Of a stretch of 64,000 nucleotides of DNA, positions 54,560-64,000 are shown piece after piece. Each line of letters begins with the position of its first letter. The first letter of the stretch is position 1. Source of the stretch: Bdellovibrio sp. ZAP7 (lineage in GTDB: Bacteria; Bdellovibrionota_B; Oligoflexia; Oligoflexales; RGVZ01). Location: assembly GCA_945900755.1 (NCBI GenBank), contig CAMDKS010000007.1, positions 1-64,000 of the forward strand, read 5' to 3'. A model generated the notes under the pieces. The model saw nothing but the letters and a program-made list of their open reading frames with translations. It searched no databases and was not told the DNA's origin. The position numbers were made by a program, and so were the translations under genes.

Positions 54560-56152
54560 ATGCGTAAAGGTTTCATTATCTTCTCGATTCTTGGAGTCAT
54601 GGGAAATATTGCACTCGGATTTCTTTGGTTCCCTGGTGTCTATGGCTTAGCCTTCTTGCTACCGATCGTTGCGGTCGGGGTTTACGATATGCTCCAGGTC
54701 CAACAAACCATTAAACGAAATTTCCCAGTTTTGGGCCGTGCTCGCTGGCTTCTTGAATCCATTCGCCCAGAAATCCAGCAGTATTTTATTGAAAATAATA
54801 CGGAAGGCCGCCCGTTTAGCAGAGAGCGTCGGTCCCTAGTCTATCAACGAGCCAAAAATGCCATTGCAACGTTGCCCTTTGGCACTCAAATGGATGTTTA
54901 TGCGACCGGCTATGAGTGGGTAAACCATAGTCTCGCTCCAAAAGTAGTGGAAATGAAAGACCTGCGAGTTCTCATCGGCGGCCCTAGCTGTAAGCAACCC
55001 TATAGTGCATCCATTCTAAATATTTCTGCCATGAGCTTTGGCGCACTCAGTAAAAATGCCGTACTTGCACTCAATCACGGTGCAAAAATGGGAAACTTCG
55101 CACACTGCACGGGAGAAGGTGGCCTATCACCGTACCACCTGGACCCGGGTGGTGATATCATTTGGAATGTTGGCACTGGCTATTTTTCCTGCCGTACGCC
55201 GGATGGAAAATTTGACCCCGAGCGCTTCACCGAACGTGCAAACCTGCCGAACGTAAAAATGATTGAGTTAAAATTGTCTCAAGGCGCAAAACCTGGTCAC
55301 GGAGGCATTCTTCCAGGAAAAAAATTAACTCGCGAAATTGCCACGATACGTGGAGTACCCATGGGCCAAGACGTCGTGTCGCCACCGGCTCACTCGTCAT
55401 TTAACAATCCCATTGGGCTCCTCCAATTTGTCGATAAGCTTCGCACCCTGAGTGGCGGAAAACCCACCGGATTTAAGCTTTGCGTCGGAAAAAGAAGAGA
55501 GTTTTTGTCCATTTGCAAGGCGATGGTTGAGACCGGAATCTATCCTGACTATATCGCCATTGACGGCGGCGAGGGTGGAACTGGGGCGGCACCCCTGGAA
55601 TTTTCTAATCATGTGGGCAGCCCTCTCAACGAAGCACTCGTATTCGTACACAACGCACTTGTAGGCATTGGCGTTCGACAACACATAAAACTTTGGGTTT
55701 CCGGCCGCATCACAACAGGATTTGATATTATTTCAAAAATTAGCATGGGCGCCGACGTGTGCTACTCAGCACGTGCGATGATGATGTCCCTCGGTTGCAT
55801 TCAAGCCCTATTGTGCAATACCAACACCTGTCCAACTGGTGTTGCAACTCAAAATCCGTGGCTCGTTCGCGGTCTCGCGGTAGATGACAAAAAATACCGA
55901 GTGAAAAACTTTCATCATGCGACCATCGAAAGTGTCGCGGAAATCATTGGAGCAATGGGCTGTGCGAATACAAGTGAACTACGTCCCTGGCACCTTATGC
56001 GCCGCTTTGGACCTTTTGAAGTTAAACATTATGGCGAAATTTTTGGGTATCTTGAAAGTGGCGCTCTGCTCGGCAACAATGCGCCAAAAGAATTCTCTAG
56101 GGCTTGGAGCGTCGCAAGAGCGGACTCATTCGATTCGTCCACTTCGTCGTAA
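54560..56152 (+). CDS. FMN-binding glutamate synthase family protein
   Basis: The 530-residue protein has two membrane segments at the N-terminus (about 5-50), then the FMN-binding alpha/beta barrel of the GltB/GltS domain 2 type: GGEGGTGAAPLEFSNHVGSP, SGRITTGFDIISKIS and LLCNTNTCPTGVATQNPWL, with the cysteines that hold the 3Fe-4S cluster in glutamate synthase. The amidotransferase domain is missing, so it is not a full glutamate synthase; the stand-alone, membrane-linked form is seen in several bacteria. True substrate unknown. The 3' end overlaps the cytochrome gene by 27 bp in convergent orientation. Confidence 0.85.
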   Translation: MRKGFIIFSILGVMGNIALGFLWFPGVYGLAFLLPIVAVGVYDMLQVQQTIKRNFPVLGRARWLLESIRPEIQQYFIENNTEGRPFSRERRSLVYQRAKNAIATLPFGTQMDVYATGYEWVNHSLAPKVVEMKDLRVLIGGPSCKQPYSASILNISAMSFGALSKNAVLALNHGAKMGNFAHCTGEGGLSPYHLDPGGDIIWNVGTGYFSCRTPDGKFDPERFTERANLPNVKMIELKLSQGAKPGHGGILPGKKLTREIATIRGVPMGQDVVSPPAHSSFNNPIGLLQFVDKLRTLSGGKPTGFKLCVGKRREFLSICKAMVETGIYPDYIAIDGGEGGTGAAPLEFSNHVGSPLNEALVFVHNALVGIGVRQHIKLWVSGRITTGFDIISKISMGADVCYSARAMMMSLGCIQALLCNTNTCPTGVATQNPWLVRGLAVDDKKYRVKNFHHATIESVAEIIGAMGCANTSELRPWHLMRRFGPFEVKHYGEIFGYLESGALLGNNAPKEFSRAWSVARADSFDSSTSS

Positions 56153-57157
56153 AACAATATAGAATCCTGCTGACACAAAGATGATTGAACACAATAACAG
56201 TACCAGTGCCCGCATTTCATTTTTCTGACGTGGGCTCTGTGCGACGTCTCCAAGTCGCCCAGTTTTCCCACTCCACGGCCATTCATTTCGCAAGAATTGA
56301 AGCTCCCGTTGGCATTCGCCACAAGCTTTACCAAGCCGATTCATTCGCAGGACAAGTGCGTCATCCGTAGAAACAGCCAACGTTGATAACGCAAAATCAG
56401 CGGCATGGACGTCAAACCATTGAGTAAAGTCGCCCGTGTCCGACGTGCTAGGCAATGCCTTTGCAGAATCGGACGGCTTGCCAACATACGGCAACGATGC
56501 CACATAAAAGGCCACCGACCATAGCTCGTCAACCGATAAAATGTCCAGCATCGACGCCATTTCTGAATTATCCACCCCGTGAATCATGACGCCGTAAACA
56601 CCAAAAGGTGACTGTGTTGACTGACGTTCAACTCGCCCAAAGGAGGTGGGCTGCACTCGCAATTGATCCGTCAATTTCCCTGGTAGCCCAAGACCATTAC
56701 CGTGACAGCTGCCGCAGTATTCGGAAAATAAACTCTCACCTAGTACACGCGACGGTTGCAAAACCGGGGCAGTATTGCTGGCGAATTCTTCAATTAATTT
56801 TTCTCGAAAAAGAGTCAGCCTCGATCGGGCTGCCACAATGTCTTGTGATCGAACTAGTCCACTAATGCTTTCTAACTCTACAGCGAGCGAACTAGACGAG
56901 GCACCCACCGCCAAATCAACTTTTGCGACATGCTTGGAGGCGTCCAGCAAGGCTGCCTCTGCACATTTTTCACCACCAGCTGCATCACTAAGGCAAGTTC
57001 TTGCTCGGTACACATCAGCAAAAAGACCCCAATACGCGGCGCGACGTGCCGTCTTCTCCTCGACGCTTGGGCGAGAAAAAGCGATTTGCGCTGGAAGCAC
57101 GCCCAGCAACCACACGATAGTCGCCAGCGGCAACATAATATACAAACGCTTTCGCAT
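56126..57157 (-). CDS. Membrane-anchored c-type cytochrome
   Basis: The 343-residue protein has a signal peptide, an all-helical N-terminal half, one cytochrome c site EYCGSCHG (C148, C151, H152) with nearby methionine candidates, and a C-terminal membrane anchor (about 315-335). The cytochrome part is like that fused to FTR1-type iron permeases. A second pair, KACGECQRE (C279, C282), has glutamine in place of the heme-binding histidine. I start it at the ATG 57157, before which GGGAG lies eleven bases upstream. It ends 27 bp inside the convergent FMN gene. Confidence 0.8.
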   Translation of the reverse strand: MRKRLYIMLPLATIVWLLGVLPAQIAFSRPSVEEKTARRAAYWGLFADVYRARTCLSDAAGGEKCAEAALLDASKHVAKVDLAVGASSSSLAVELESISGLVRSQDIVAARSRLTLFREKLIEEFASNTAPVLQPSRVLGESLFSEYCGSCHGNGLGLPGKLTDQLRVQPTSFGRVERQSTQSPFGVYGVMIHGVDNSEMASMLDILSVDELWSVAFYVASLPYVGKPSDSAKALPSTSDTGDFTQWFDVHAADFALSTLAVSTDDALVLRMNRLGKACGECQRELQFLRNEWPWSGKTGRLGDVAQSPRQKNEMRALVLLLCSIIFVSAGFYIVLRRSGRIE

Positions 57158-57194
57158 TCTAATTTGAGCTCCCAATAAAAAACAACGGCACTCA

Positions 57195-58694
57195 TTACAT
57201 GAGTGGAGCAAACAGTCTCATAATCCGTCGAAAAAGCAAACGCCCAACAGGCCGAAGGCTTACATCTTTGCTAGTTAGGGGGCAACAATTCTCAGAAACT
57301 TCCGTCAACAGGTCGCTAATGTTTTGAGCCAATGCCCGATCTCTCAATAAAAGGTCAGTCTCAAAGTTTAAATAGAAACTTCGATAGTCCATATTCGATG
57401 ATCCTGCCAGAACAAGATCCGCATCAGCCAAAACAAGCTTGCCATGGCATACCCCGTATTCATAGCGCAGCAACTCGACGCCATACTGATGAAGCTCCGA
57501 AAAATACGAGTGGGCACACGTGTCTGTAATCTCGTGATTAGAATGCTTTGGAACAATAATACGAACCTGAACTCCCCGCGCTACCGCAACTCGTAACCCG
57601 TGCAAAAGCTCTTTGTCGGGCACAAAATAGGGGGTCATAATCCAAACACGCTCCCTGGCCTCGTGCAATATACTAATTAAAGTCGTGTAAAATGGTGCGT
57701 TATTTTCAGACGGGCCGCTGGCAACGATTTGTAACAAATTCTCGGCTGATGGTTGTGGAATAACTGTTAATTCTATTTCGGAAAACCTGCCTGATATGAT
57801 GTTTTCTGGAAGCGGTTTATTCGTTGTAAAGTGCCAGTCCTCCGCAAAAATCGCCGTAAGATCAGCAATGGCAGGCCCCTTGATTTTAAAAATGAGATCT
57901 AACCATTTTGGCCGTTTTGGATCTGGCCCCTGTAAATACATCTCGCCGATGTTAAAGCCCCCCGTAAAAGCAACCTTACCATCGCTAATAACCAGTTTTC
58001 GATGATTTCGCCAATTAATCTGAAATCTCCTTTTTATCGGATGCACCTCTAGGAATCGGTGAATATTTAGTCCCTGCCGCCGATAGTGATCGAGAAGAGT
58101 ATTGTTCATACCGTGCGACCCGAGAGCATCAAACAACACATGGACCTGTACCCCCGAGCAGGCCTTTGCCGCTAGGCGATCCAAAAAACCAAGGCCAATG
58201 CTATCAGCTTGAATCTGGTAAAATTGAACTAAAATGAATTGTGTGGCTTCATCTACGCAGTCGTTGATTGCCTGAAAAGCATCGGTACTGTTCACCAACA
58301 TTTGAACAGAATTACCAAGCTGCATCGGTTGCCCCTGCAACATGGAAACCCACATCGACGTTCGATCGAAACCCATAAAGCTCTGGCTGGATGTGAGTTC
58401 TCGATTTTTTTTCGCCAAGTCTTCTCGAGATTGCCGCTTGCGCTTTAATCCCGACAAGTGATGGGAAGACCGCTTACGATTGGCATATTTCTCGAAAGGA
58501 TTAATCCCAAAACCAAAATAGCAAATTAATGTCGCATAGGGAAAAAGAGCTACCCCTAGAAGCCAGCTCAAACACACCACCGGGTCTTGCTTCTTTACTA
58601 GTATATGCGCCGCCAGACCAACGCGCACAAGTATGGTTACTGCGGTCAAAAATCCATCAAAATCATTTTTAGAAGTACTCGCTATTAATTCCAC
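57195..58694 (-). CDS. cls: Cardiolipin synthase
   Basis: Joins two phosphatidylglycerols, or a related pair, to cardiolipin at the inner membrane. 499 residues with two N-terminal membrane segments and two HKD motifs of the phospholipase D family: HRKLVISDGKVAFTGGFNIG (about 232-251) and HGKLVLADADLVLAGSSNMD (about 420-439). Full length and both catalytic sites intact. The gene is alone; its end is 37 bp before the cytochrome start. Confidence 0.92.
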   Translation of the reverse strand: MELIASTSKNDFDGFLTAVTILVRVGLAAHILVKKQDPVVCLSWLLGVALFPYATLICYFGFGINPFEKYANRKRSSHHLSGLKRKRQSREDLAKKNRELTSSQSFMGFDRTSMWVSMLQGQPMQLGNSVQMLVNSTDAFQAINDCVDEATQFILVQFYQIQADSIGLGFLDRLAAKACSGVQVHVLFDALGSHGMNNTLLDHYRRQGLNIHRFLEVHPIKRRFQINWRNHRKLVISDGKVAFTGGFNIGEMYLQGPDPKRPKWLDLIFKIKGPAIADLTAIFAEDWHFTTNKPLPENIISGRFSEIELTVIPQPSAENLLQIVASGPSENNAPFYTTLISILHEARERVWIMTPYFVPDKELLHGLRVAVARGVQVRIIVPKHSNHEITDTCAHSYFSELHQYGVELLRYEYGVCHGKLVLADADLVLAGSSNMDYRSFYLNFETDLLLRDRALAQNISDLLTEVSENCCPLTSKDVSLRPVGRLLFRRIMRLFAPLM

Positions 58695-58813
58695 AGCTTA
58701 TCCGTTTTATAAATGAGCTCGTTTGCTAAATAATTGCCAATATTCACTTAAATCTATATGTGTTACAGTATAGTCGGTATCGAATGCGCCGCCAAATCTG
58801 GGAGTAGCTTATT

Positions 58814-60991
58814 ATGCAGGATAACCAAAAAGGACGTAAGGCCGCAGGTCCTTCCGAAACACAAAATGCCGACCTCGACGCCTGGAAAGCCCTCGCTACA
58901 AAAGAATTACGGGGAGAGAGTCTCAGTGCATTAAATATACAATCACCCGAGGGCGTTACGATTAAACCATTATACACCAAGGCTGACACGGCTGGCTTTG
59001 CTGAGTCTCTGCCTGGACTAGCCCCGTTTACGCGAGGCCCACGTGCCACAATGTTTACCCATCGCCCGTGGACCATACGGCAATATGCAGGCTTCAGTAC
59101 CGCAGAAGAAAGTAATGCCTTTTACCGCAAAAACTTAGCCGCCGGCCAAAAAGGGCTAAGCATCGCCTTCGACCTTGCCACCCATCGCGGCTACGACTCC
59201 GATCACCCACGCGTCAGAGGTGATGTAGGTAAAGCCGGCGTAGCCATAGATAGCGTCGAAGATATGAAAATACTTTTTGATGGTATTCCTCTGAACGAGA
59301 TGAGTGTCAGCATGACGATGAACGGCGCCGTTCTGCCAATCATGGCCTTCTATATCGTTGCCGCGGAGGAGCAGGGAGTAGCCTTGCACCAGCTATCTGG
59401 CACCATTCAAAATGACATTCTAAAAGAATATATGGTCCGCAATACGTATATTTATCCGCCAGAACCCAGCATGCGAATCGTTGGCGACATTATCGAATAT
59501 TCCACCAAAAATATGCCGAAATTTAATAGCATCAGTATTAGCGGTTACCACATGCAAGAGGCCGGCGCTGATAGTGCACTCGAGCTCGCCTACACCATTG
59601 CGGACGGACTAGAATACGTCAAAACAGCTCTAGCGCGAGGTTTGGACGTTGACGATTTTGCACCGCGGCTGTCATTTTTCTTCGCTGTTGGTATGAATTT
59701 TTACATGGAAATTGCAAAACTTCGTGCCGCTCGTTTCCTGTGGAACGATGTGATGCAAGCCTTTAATCCCAAGAACCCGCAGTCCTCAATGCTCCGTACG
59801 CACTGTCAAACGTCCGGCTATTCGCTGACCGAAAAAGATCCCTACAATAACGTGGTCCGCACCACCATCGAGGCCATGGCCGCCGTCTTCGGCGGCACTC
59901 AATCCTTGCACACCAACTCTCTGGATGAAGCCATTTCATTGCCCTCAGAATCTGCGGCTCGCATCGCCCGCAATACCCAGCTGATTATTCAAGAAGAAAC
60001 CGACATCTGCCAAACTGTTGACCCGTTTGGCGGCAGCTATTTCATGGAAAGCCTTACTGCTGACCTAGTCACTAAGGCTAGATCCATTATGAAGGAGGTC
60101 CAGGAACTCGGAGGCATGGTGCATGCGATCAACAAAGGTATCCCCAAACTTCGAATTGAAGAAAGTGCCGCTAAAAAGCAAGCACGAGTGGACAGCGGAA
60201 AAGATGTAATCATTGGCGTTAATAAATATAAAAATAGTTCTGGAACCGATTCGGTTGAAATAAGAGATGTCGATAATTCCGCGGTGCGCGAATCACAGAT
60301 CTCTCGCTTGAATGACGTGAAAAAACGCCGTAACAGCCAAGCAGTAACCACAGCACTCTCCGCCTTGAACATTGCGGCTTCGTCAGGAAAGGGCAATTTA
60401 CTCGAGCTCTCTGTGATTGCGGCGAGACATAGAGCAACCCTTGGTGAAATCAGTGAGGCACTGGCAGAATCCTTTGGACGCCATAAGGCGAAGGTTCAAT
60501 CAATTAGTTCCGTCTATGCATCCGCTTTTGGAGGACCAAATATGATCGAATCCATCCGACTTCGAGCCACAGAATTTGCAAAAAAATCTGGGCGTCGGCC
60601 ACGAATTTTAGTGTGCAAGCTTGGTCAAGATGGGCACGACCGCGGTGCAAAAGTCATCGCGACCGGCCTAGCAGATCTTGGCTTTGACGTGGATATCGGC
60701 CCAATGTTTCAGACTCCAGAAGAAGCGGCCAAAGAGGCTGTGGAAAATGACGTGCATGTGGTCGGAGTTTCAAGCCAAGCTGCGGGACACAAAACTCTCG
60801 TACCAGACTTGATTGCTGCACTAAAAAAACTCGGCGGCGAGCACATCCGAATCGTTATTGGCGGCATTATTCCAAGTCAGGATTATGAATTCCTTAAAAA
60901 AGCAGGTTGCTCAGCCATTTTTGGCCCGGGCACACCAATTCCAGAATGTGCAGAAACTATCTTGAGCTTTCTTGAGGGTAAAGTGTCATGA
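58814..60991 (+). CDS. scpA: Methylmalonyl-CoA mutase
   Basis: Interconverts succinyl-CoA and methylmalonyl-CoA with adenosylcobalamin, in the propionate/branched-chain pathway. 725 residues: the TIM-barrel part contains [20 protein letters not shown] and [19 protein letters not shown], and the C-terminal cobalamin domain has [17 protein letters not shown] (DxHxxG) and [12 protein letters not shown]. Single-chain form with catalytic and B12 domains together. The ATG has GGGAG upstream. The meaB-like gene overlaps its end by four bases. No B12 riboswitch was seen upstream. Confidence 0.95.
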   Translation: MQDNQKGRKAAGPSETQNADLDAWKALATKELRGESLSALNIQSPEGVTIKPLYTKADTAGFAESLPGLAPFTRGPRATMFTHRPWTIRQYAGFSTAEESNAFYRKNLAAGQKGLSIAFDLATHRGYDSDHPRVRGDVGKAGVAIDSVEDMKILFDGIPLNEMSVSMTMNGAVLPIMAFYIVAAEEQGVALHQLSGTIQNDILKEYMVRNTYIYPPEPSMRIVGDIIEYSTKNMPKFNSISISGYHMQEAGADSALELAYTIADGLEYVKTALARGLDVDDFAPRLSFFFAVGMNFYMEIAKLRAARFLWNDVMQAFNPKNPQSSMLRTHCQTSGYSLTEKDPYNNVVRTTIEAMAAVFGGTQSLHTNSLDEAISLPSESAARIARNTQLIIQEETDICQTVDPFGGSYFMESLTADLVTKARSIMKEVQELGGMVHAINKGIPKLRIEESAAKKQARVDSGKDVIIGVNKYKNSSGTDSVEIRDVDNSAVRESQISRLNDVKKRRNSQAVTTALSALNIAASSGKGNLLELSVIAARHRATLGEISEALAESFGRHKAKVQSISSVYASAFGGPNMIESIRLRATEFAKKSGRRPRILVCKLGQDGHDRGAKVIATGLADLGFDVDIGPMFQTPEEAAKEAVENDVHVVGVSSQAAGHKTLVPDLIAALKKLGGEHIRIVIGGIIPSQDYEFLKKAGCSAIFGPGTPIPECAETILSFLEGKVS

Positions 60992-61965
60992 ACACAGATG
61001 TCGACAAGCTAGTAACACAAATTCGCCAAGGCTCGCGAATTGGCTTGTCTAGATCCATAACTTTGCTGGAAAGCACCCGTGCTGATCATAGAAAGAAATC
61101 TGAAGAACTCTTATCCATACTACTTCCTGAAACTGGCAAAGCGATTCGAATCGCCATTAGTGGTCCACCCGGTGTCGGCAAGAGTTCCTTTATCGAAGCC
61201 TTAGGAATGCTGCTTGTAGGCCAAACTAAAAAAGTCGCCGTACTTGCAATCGATCCGTCCTCTCCGATCACAGGCGGAAGCATCTTAGGCGACAAAGCGC
61301 GCATGGAAGAACTCTCGAAATCAGACTTGAGCTTCATCCGCCCGTCGCCATCATCAGGTGTCCTCGGGGGAGTGGCGCGCCATACGCGTGAAACACTTTT
61401 GCTGTGTGAGGCGGCCGGCTTTGACGTTATTTTGATTGAGACAGTTGGCATTGGGCAATCAGAAGTCATGGCCGCGAGTATGACGGATATCTTCGTACAG
61501 TTACATCAGCCCTTTAGCGGCGATGAACTACAGGGCATAAAAAAAGGCGTTATGGAACTGGCTGATTTAATTGTTGTGACCAAGGCCGATGGCGATTCAT
61601 TCACCGCGGCAGAGGTCGCAAAAAATGAATTAGAACGAGCCGTGATGCTGACAAGAACCTGTGAAGGCAATATCCCCAAAGTGCTGTTGACTAGCGCCCA
61701 CAAAAATACGGGAATTTCGGAAGTCTGGACCGCGATTACCTCCCTGGTCGAGGCCCGAAACGACTCCGGCAGCCTCGCACAAAAAAGGCGCGAACAATCA
61801 AGACAATGGCTCGATCAAGAAATTGCCACGGAATTATTAAGTCTTTTAAACTCCCAGCCACGGTTTGCCGAGGCTCTGGAAGCAACCCAACAGCGTATAG
61901 AAGCCTCGGGCGAACACTGTGGGCGGGCGGCAAGAGCTTTGATTAAATCCCTGCTTGCGCTATAG
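60988..61965 (+). CDS. meaB: MeaB/ArgK family GTPase, mutase chaperone
   Basis: Protects and reactivates methylmalonyl-CoA mutase and gates cobalamin loading. 325 residues with P-loop GPPGVGKSS (59-67), [20 protein letters not shown], the switch region [11 protein letters not shown] and base-recognition VTKADGD. Overlap ATGA with the mutase shows translational coupling, matching its role as partner. Confidence 0.94.
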   Translation: MNTDVDKLVTQIRQGSRIGLSRSITLLESTRADHRKKSEELLSILLPETGKAIRIAISGPPGVGKSSFIEALGMLLVGQTKKVAVLAIDPSSPITGGSILGDKARMEELSKSDLSFIRPSPSSGVLGGVARHTRETLLLCEAAGFDVILIETVGIGQSEVMAASMTDIFVQLHQPFSGDELQGIKKGVMELADLIVVTKADGDSFTAAEVAKNELERAVMLTRTCEGNIPKVLLTSAHKNTGISEVWTAITSLVEARNDSGSLAQKRREQSRQWLDQEIATELLSLLNSQPRFAEALEATQQRIEASGEHCGRAARALIKSLLAL

Positions 61966-62159
61966 AAACAGCTTTGCGCCCCCCGGAGGAGGCCCACAAT
62001 ATACTTGGCAATGTACTGAAACTACTGCTTTCCATCGGACCGCAGAGGAACTCTGGCTCCCTTCCCCTTTTATCTTCCTACGCGATGCCGATTGGCCTTC
62101 CATTGATCCGCTGATTTCAATATATATGTCCCATCAAAACTACGAGGACCTAAAAAATT

Positions 62160-62528
62160 ATGACCACTCTATTCACATTATCAGACGCCGCTGTGGCCGC
62201 AGCAAAAGCCTACAAACTAGAAAATGATGAATATAAAAGCCAATCCCTTCGCGTATTCCTATCTGGAAAGGGATGTGACGGCTTTGAGTACGGCGTGTCA
62301 TTTGACAATGCAGAGGACGGCGACACTATCATGAAAATTGACTCCGAGGTGTCCATCATTTGTGATGCTCGGTCTCTAGAGTTTGTTCAAGGCTCGGCTA
62401 TTGACTGGGTCGATGATGAGCGAGGCCGTGGATTTTTAGTTGGTAATCCAAACCATAAAAAATTTCGGGGAAAATTCTATAAAAAAACCGCTTGGAAAGA
62501 CCGCCTTCTGAGCTCTACTTCTCAATAA
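62160..62528 (+). CDS. IscA/HesB-like protein without the C-terminal cysteine pair
   Basis: A 122-residue A-type carrier fold: SLRVFLSGKGCDGFEYGVSFD and AIDWVDDERGRGFLVGNPNH match IscA/ErpA. Active A-type carriers bind iron-sulfur clusters by one cysteine in the first block and a C-G-C at the end. The first is kept (C39), but after NPNHKKF the sequence reads RGK where CGC is expected, so two of three ligands are lost. The protein may have a structural or different binding role. The ATG at 62160 lies 194 bp after meaB; the stop overlaps the next gene by 14 bp, convergent. Confidence 0.75.
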   Translation: MTTLFTLSDAAVAAAKAYKLENDEYKSQSLRVFLSGKGCDGFEYGVSFDNAEDGDTIMKIDSEVSIICDARSLEFVQGSAIDWVDDERGRGFLVGNPNHKKFRGKFYKKTAWKDRLLSSTSQ

Positions 62529-63264
62529 TCACTTTCTGCCCTATTTCGGCCTCTCCACTGGAGCCGGTGAAAACGGCTCTAAAAACGGCGTACCCTTCGT
62601 AAGAATTCTCGAAAGTTAACAAAGCAAAGGCCTTGCTCTTTGCACTGTCGGATGACTGGCCCTCACTGTCCAATGACCATCTATCAGCCGATTTATCGAT
62701 TAAAATGCCTTGTTTACTATTGTCTTTTAAGGCTGCTTCCGACCCGCCAACAAGCAAAAATGGCCCGTCCACTGCAAGAACAACCCCATCATAACCGAGG
62801 ACAGACATTAGCCTATTGATGATCTTCCTAGGATTAAGTTTCTCGTTGAGTTTGCCAGATTTCGAAAATTCCATTTTTTCTGTCTCGCCAGCTAAATATA
62901 GATTTATGCCTTTCCCTTCATTAACCAAAATGAGGTTTGCGCCAGAAAATTTCATGAGATCCCCGAGTTTCAATTCGCTCGGCATTTTGTTTATTTTAAG
63001 TGCGTAGGCAAAATTTTGGCCCTCCACACAAGAAATAAAGCTGACGTCCTCACATTGGGAATGATTATAAACAAGCGGAATAGGAACACCCTTGGCAAAC
63101 GAATTCAAAATGAGCAACTTGGATGGAAATTTTTTCGACTCCTCCGTTTTTAAATTTAACGAATCTAACCAGGTTTTTGCACTCGGCGCCTTTTTAAGCG
63201 TATTTGCATGCGCAACGTCGACGGCTAAAAACAGCAGCACTAATATTTTTAATTTTATTTTCAT
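62515..63264 (-). CDS. Periplasmic protein of unknown function
   Basis: The 249-residue protein has a signal peptide (MKIKLKILVLLFLAVDVAHA) and alternating strands afterwards, with LGYDGVVLAVDGPFLLVGG near 170-190 and a beta-rich end. No family recognised. I placed the start at 63264, with GAGGA upstream, rather than 63288. It follows the outer-membrane gene by 17 bp and probably forms one transcript with it, as an outer-membrane-associated pair. Confidence 0.55.
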   Translation of the reverse strand: MKIKLKILVLLFLAVDVAHANTLKKAPSAKTWLDSLNLKTEESKKFPSKLLILNSFAKGVPIPLVYNHSQCEDVSFISCVEGQNFAYALKINKMPSELKLGDLMKFSGANLILVNEGKGINLYLAGETEKMEFSKSGKLNEKLNPRKIINRLMSVLGYDGVVLAVDGPFLLVGGSEAALKDNSKQGILIDKSADRWSLDSEGQSSDSAKSKAFALLTFENSYEGYAVFRAVFTGSSGEAEIGQKVIIEK

Positions 63265-63281
63265 CGTACCATCCTCGGCTT

Positions 63282-64000
63282 TCACCATGATATGGCTATA
63301 CCTGCCCCTACAAATGCCATTGTCAAACTAAAAGTTCCAATCGATTCCCCTGACTCAGTACTTTCCGTCGTTAACCCATGATCAATCAGAGTGATTTTTT
63401 CCGCAAAAGCAAAGGCCAATAGGGCAGCGTGAAACTCTCTGCCAACAATTTTAACCGTGGGACCTGCAGTCCAAAATGCATCTACACCACCTCGAGCAGA
63501 CGTCACCGTTTTCTTTGAAATCTTGCTGGCCACACCCGCATAATCATAACTCGCCCAGGGCCTTATAGTATACCATGAAGAAATCCATGCCATACCCGCC
63601 TCAAGGCTAACACTATAGCCAATTGGCATATGAAACTTTCCTGCCGTAATGTAGTCGCCATCCTCACTCTTGACAGTGCCGAGTTCTGCATTGACATTCC
63701 AAAGGCCAATCTTAGGGACGAAATCAATTTTATCAACAAAACGTGACACCTTCAGTCCAAACGATTTCCCAATAACGTGTCTAGACCAGGCAATTTTCTC
63801 TTTAATGAAACCTGACTCCGCTGTGACCTCAGGAGACTTGTCGTAGTAATAACGTAATCCGTCAAACCATCCACTTCGAAATTCCCCAACAAGGCCAAAA
63901 AAGGTCATTTTTTTAAGAAGGGCAGAACCTGGAAAAATTTGCTTGCCATATCTTATCCCAACATATCCAGCCGAAGCCGTGGCCTGAAGTCCTGATAGAA
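63282..64000 (-). CDS. Outer-membrane beta-barrel protein, 5' end cut by the window
   Basis: At least 239 residues on the minus strand, open to the window edge; in-frame codons before the internal ATG at 63908 (LQATASAGYVGIRYGKQIFP) continue the barrel pattern, so the real start lies beyond 64000. Alternating strands with Trp, Tyr, Gly (WSRHVIGKSFGLKVSRF, WISSWYTIRPWASYDYAG) and a C-terminal tryptophan (IAISW) indicate an outer-membrane barrel. Function unknown. Confidence 0.7.
   Translation of the reverse strand, partial: LSGLQATASAGYVGIRYGKQIFPGSALLKKMTFFGLVGEFRSGWFDGLRYYYDKSPEVTAESGFIKEKIAWSRHVIGKSFGLKVSRFVDKIDFVPKIGLWNVNAELGTVKSEDGDYITAGKFHMPIGYSVSLEAGMAWISSWYTIRPWASYDYAGVASKISKKTVTSARGGVDAFWTAGPTVKIVGREFHAALLAFAFAEKITLIDHGLTTESTESGESIGTFSLTMAFVGAGIAISW

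Noticed and set aside
58695-58813. Possible cobalamin riboswitch before methylmalonyl-CoA mutase
   Set aside because: The region is only about 119 bp, AT-rich and lacks the conserved B12 box; a riboswitch would not fit.
61955-62227. Plus-strand frame between meaB and the IscA-like gene
   Set aside because: It overlaps both real genes out of frame and lacks a ribosome-binding site.

Overview
The window looks like chromosomal DNA of a free-living Gram-negative bacterium, with two outer-membrane beta-barrel type proteins, lipoproteins, an LptG permease and SurA-type chaperones. The mix of a split complex I locus, a bacterial topoisomerase VI, methylmalonyl-CoA mutase with MeaB, and an MqnC-type menaquinone enzyme would fit a Bdellovibrionota or deltaproteobacterial relative. 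That placement is inference from gene content; no rRNA gene is present to test it.

Layout. 1-1753: mobile DNA, namely a collapsed group II intron (reverse transcriptase deleted, catalytic domain V kept) that ends directly at the start of an IS4-like transposase gene. 2402-3680: an unrecognised lipoprotein gene with its own extended -10 promoter. 3921-11427 (minus): a complex I locus coding only membrane-arm subunits (nuoA-H-J-K-L-M-N); nuoB, C, D, E, F, G and I are not here. 11862-12902: gpsA. 13312-16623: the two subunits of a type IIB topoisomerase (Topo VI B and A), the most unusual content. 16657-18554 (minus): an outer-membrane protein, a HIT hydrolase and a nitrobindin-like protein. 18775-24391: mfd followed by two overlapping parvulin-type chaperone genes. 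24453-25996 (minus): lptG and a small lipoprotein.

26097-41099 (minus): the S10-spc-alpha ribosomal superoperon, from a promoter near 41070-41099 to a strong hairpin at 26097-26134. It runs rpsJ, rplC, D, W, B, rpsS, rplV, rpsC, rplP, rpmC, rpsQ, rplN, rplE, rpsN, rpsH, rplF, R, rpsE, rpmD, rplO, secY, adk, infA, rpmJ, rpsM, K, D, rpoA, rplQ. The order is classical, but rplX (L24) is missing between rplN and rplE, L29 carries a long Ala/Lys tail, and map lies separately at 44094.

41212-54306: mixed housekeeping genes: an M14 peptidase, an OlsB-like acyltransferase, map, an orphan solute-binding protein, an FAD oxidoreductase, a three-gene set ending in a thioredoxin-like ferredoxin, a GHMP kinase, trxA, rnhB (apparently starting at ATT), a YraN protein, rplS, a hemerythrin-like protein and mqnC. 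54355-64000: tRNA-Arg(CCG), a glutamate-synthase-like FMN protein, a c-type cytochrome, cardiolipin synthase, methylmalonyl-CoA mutase with its MeaB chaperone, an IscA-like protein lacking its C-terminal cysteines, and two envelope proteins, the last cut by the window edge.

Functional themes are respiration (complex I membrane arm, menaquinone synthesis, cytochrome c), translation (superoperon, rplS, map, tRNA), envelope building (LptG, SurA, SecY, Cls, acyltransferase) and DNA topology/repair (Topo VI, Mfd, RNase HII).
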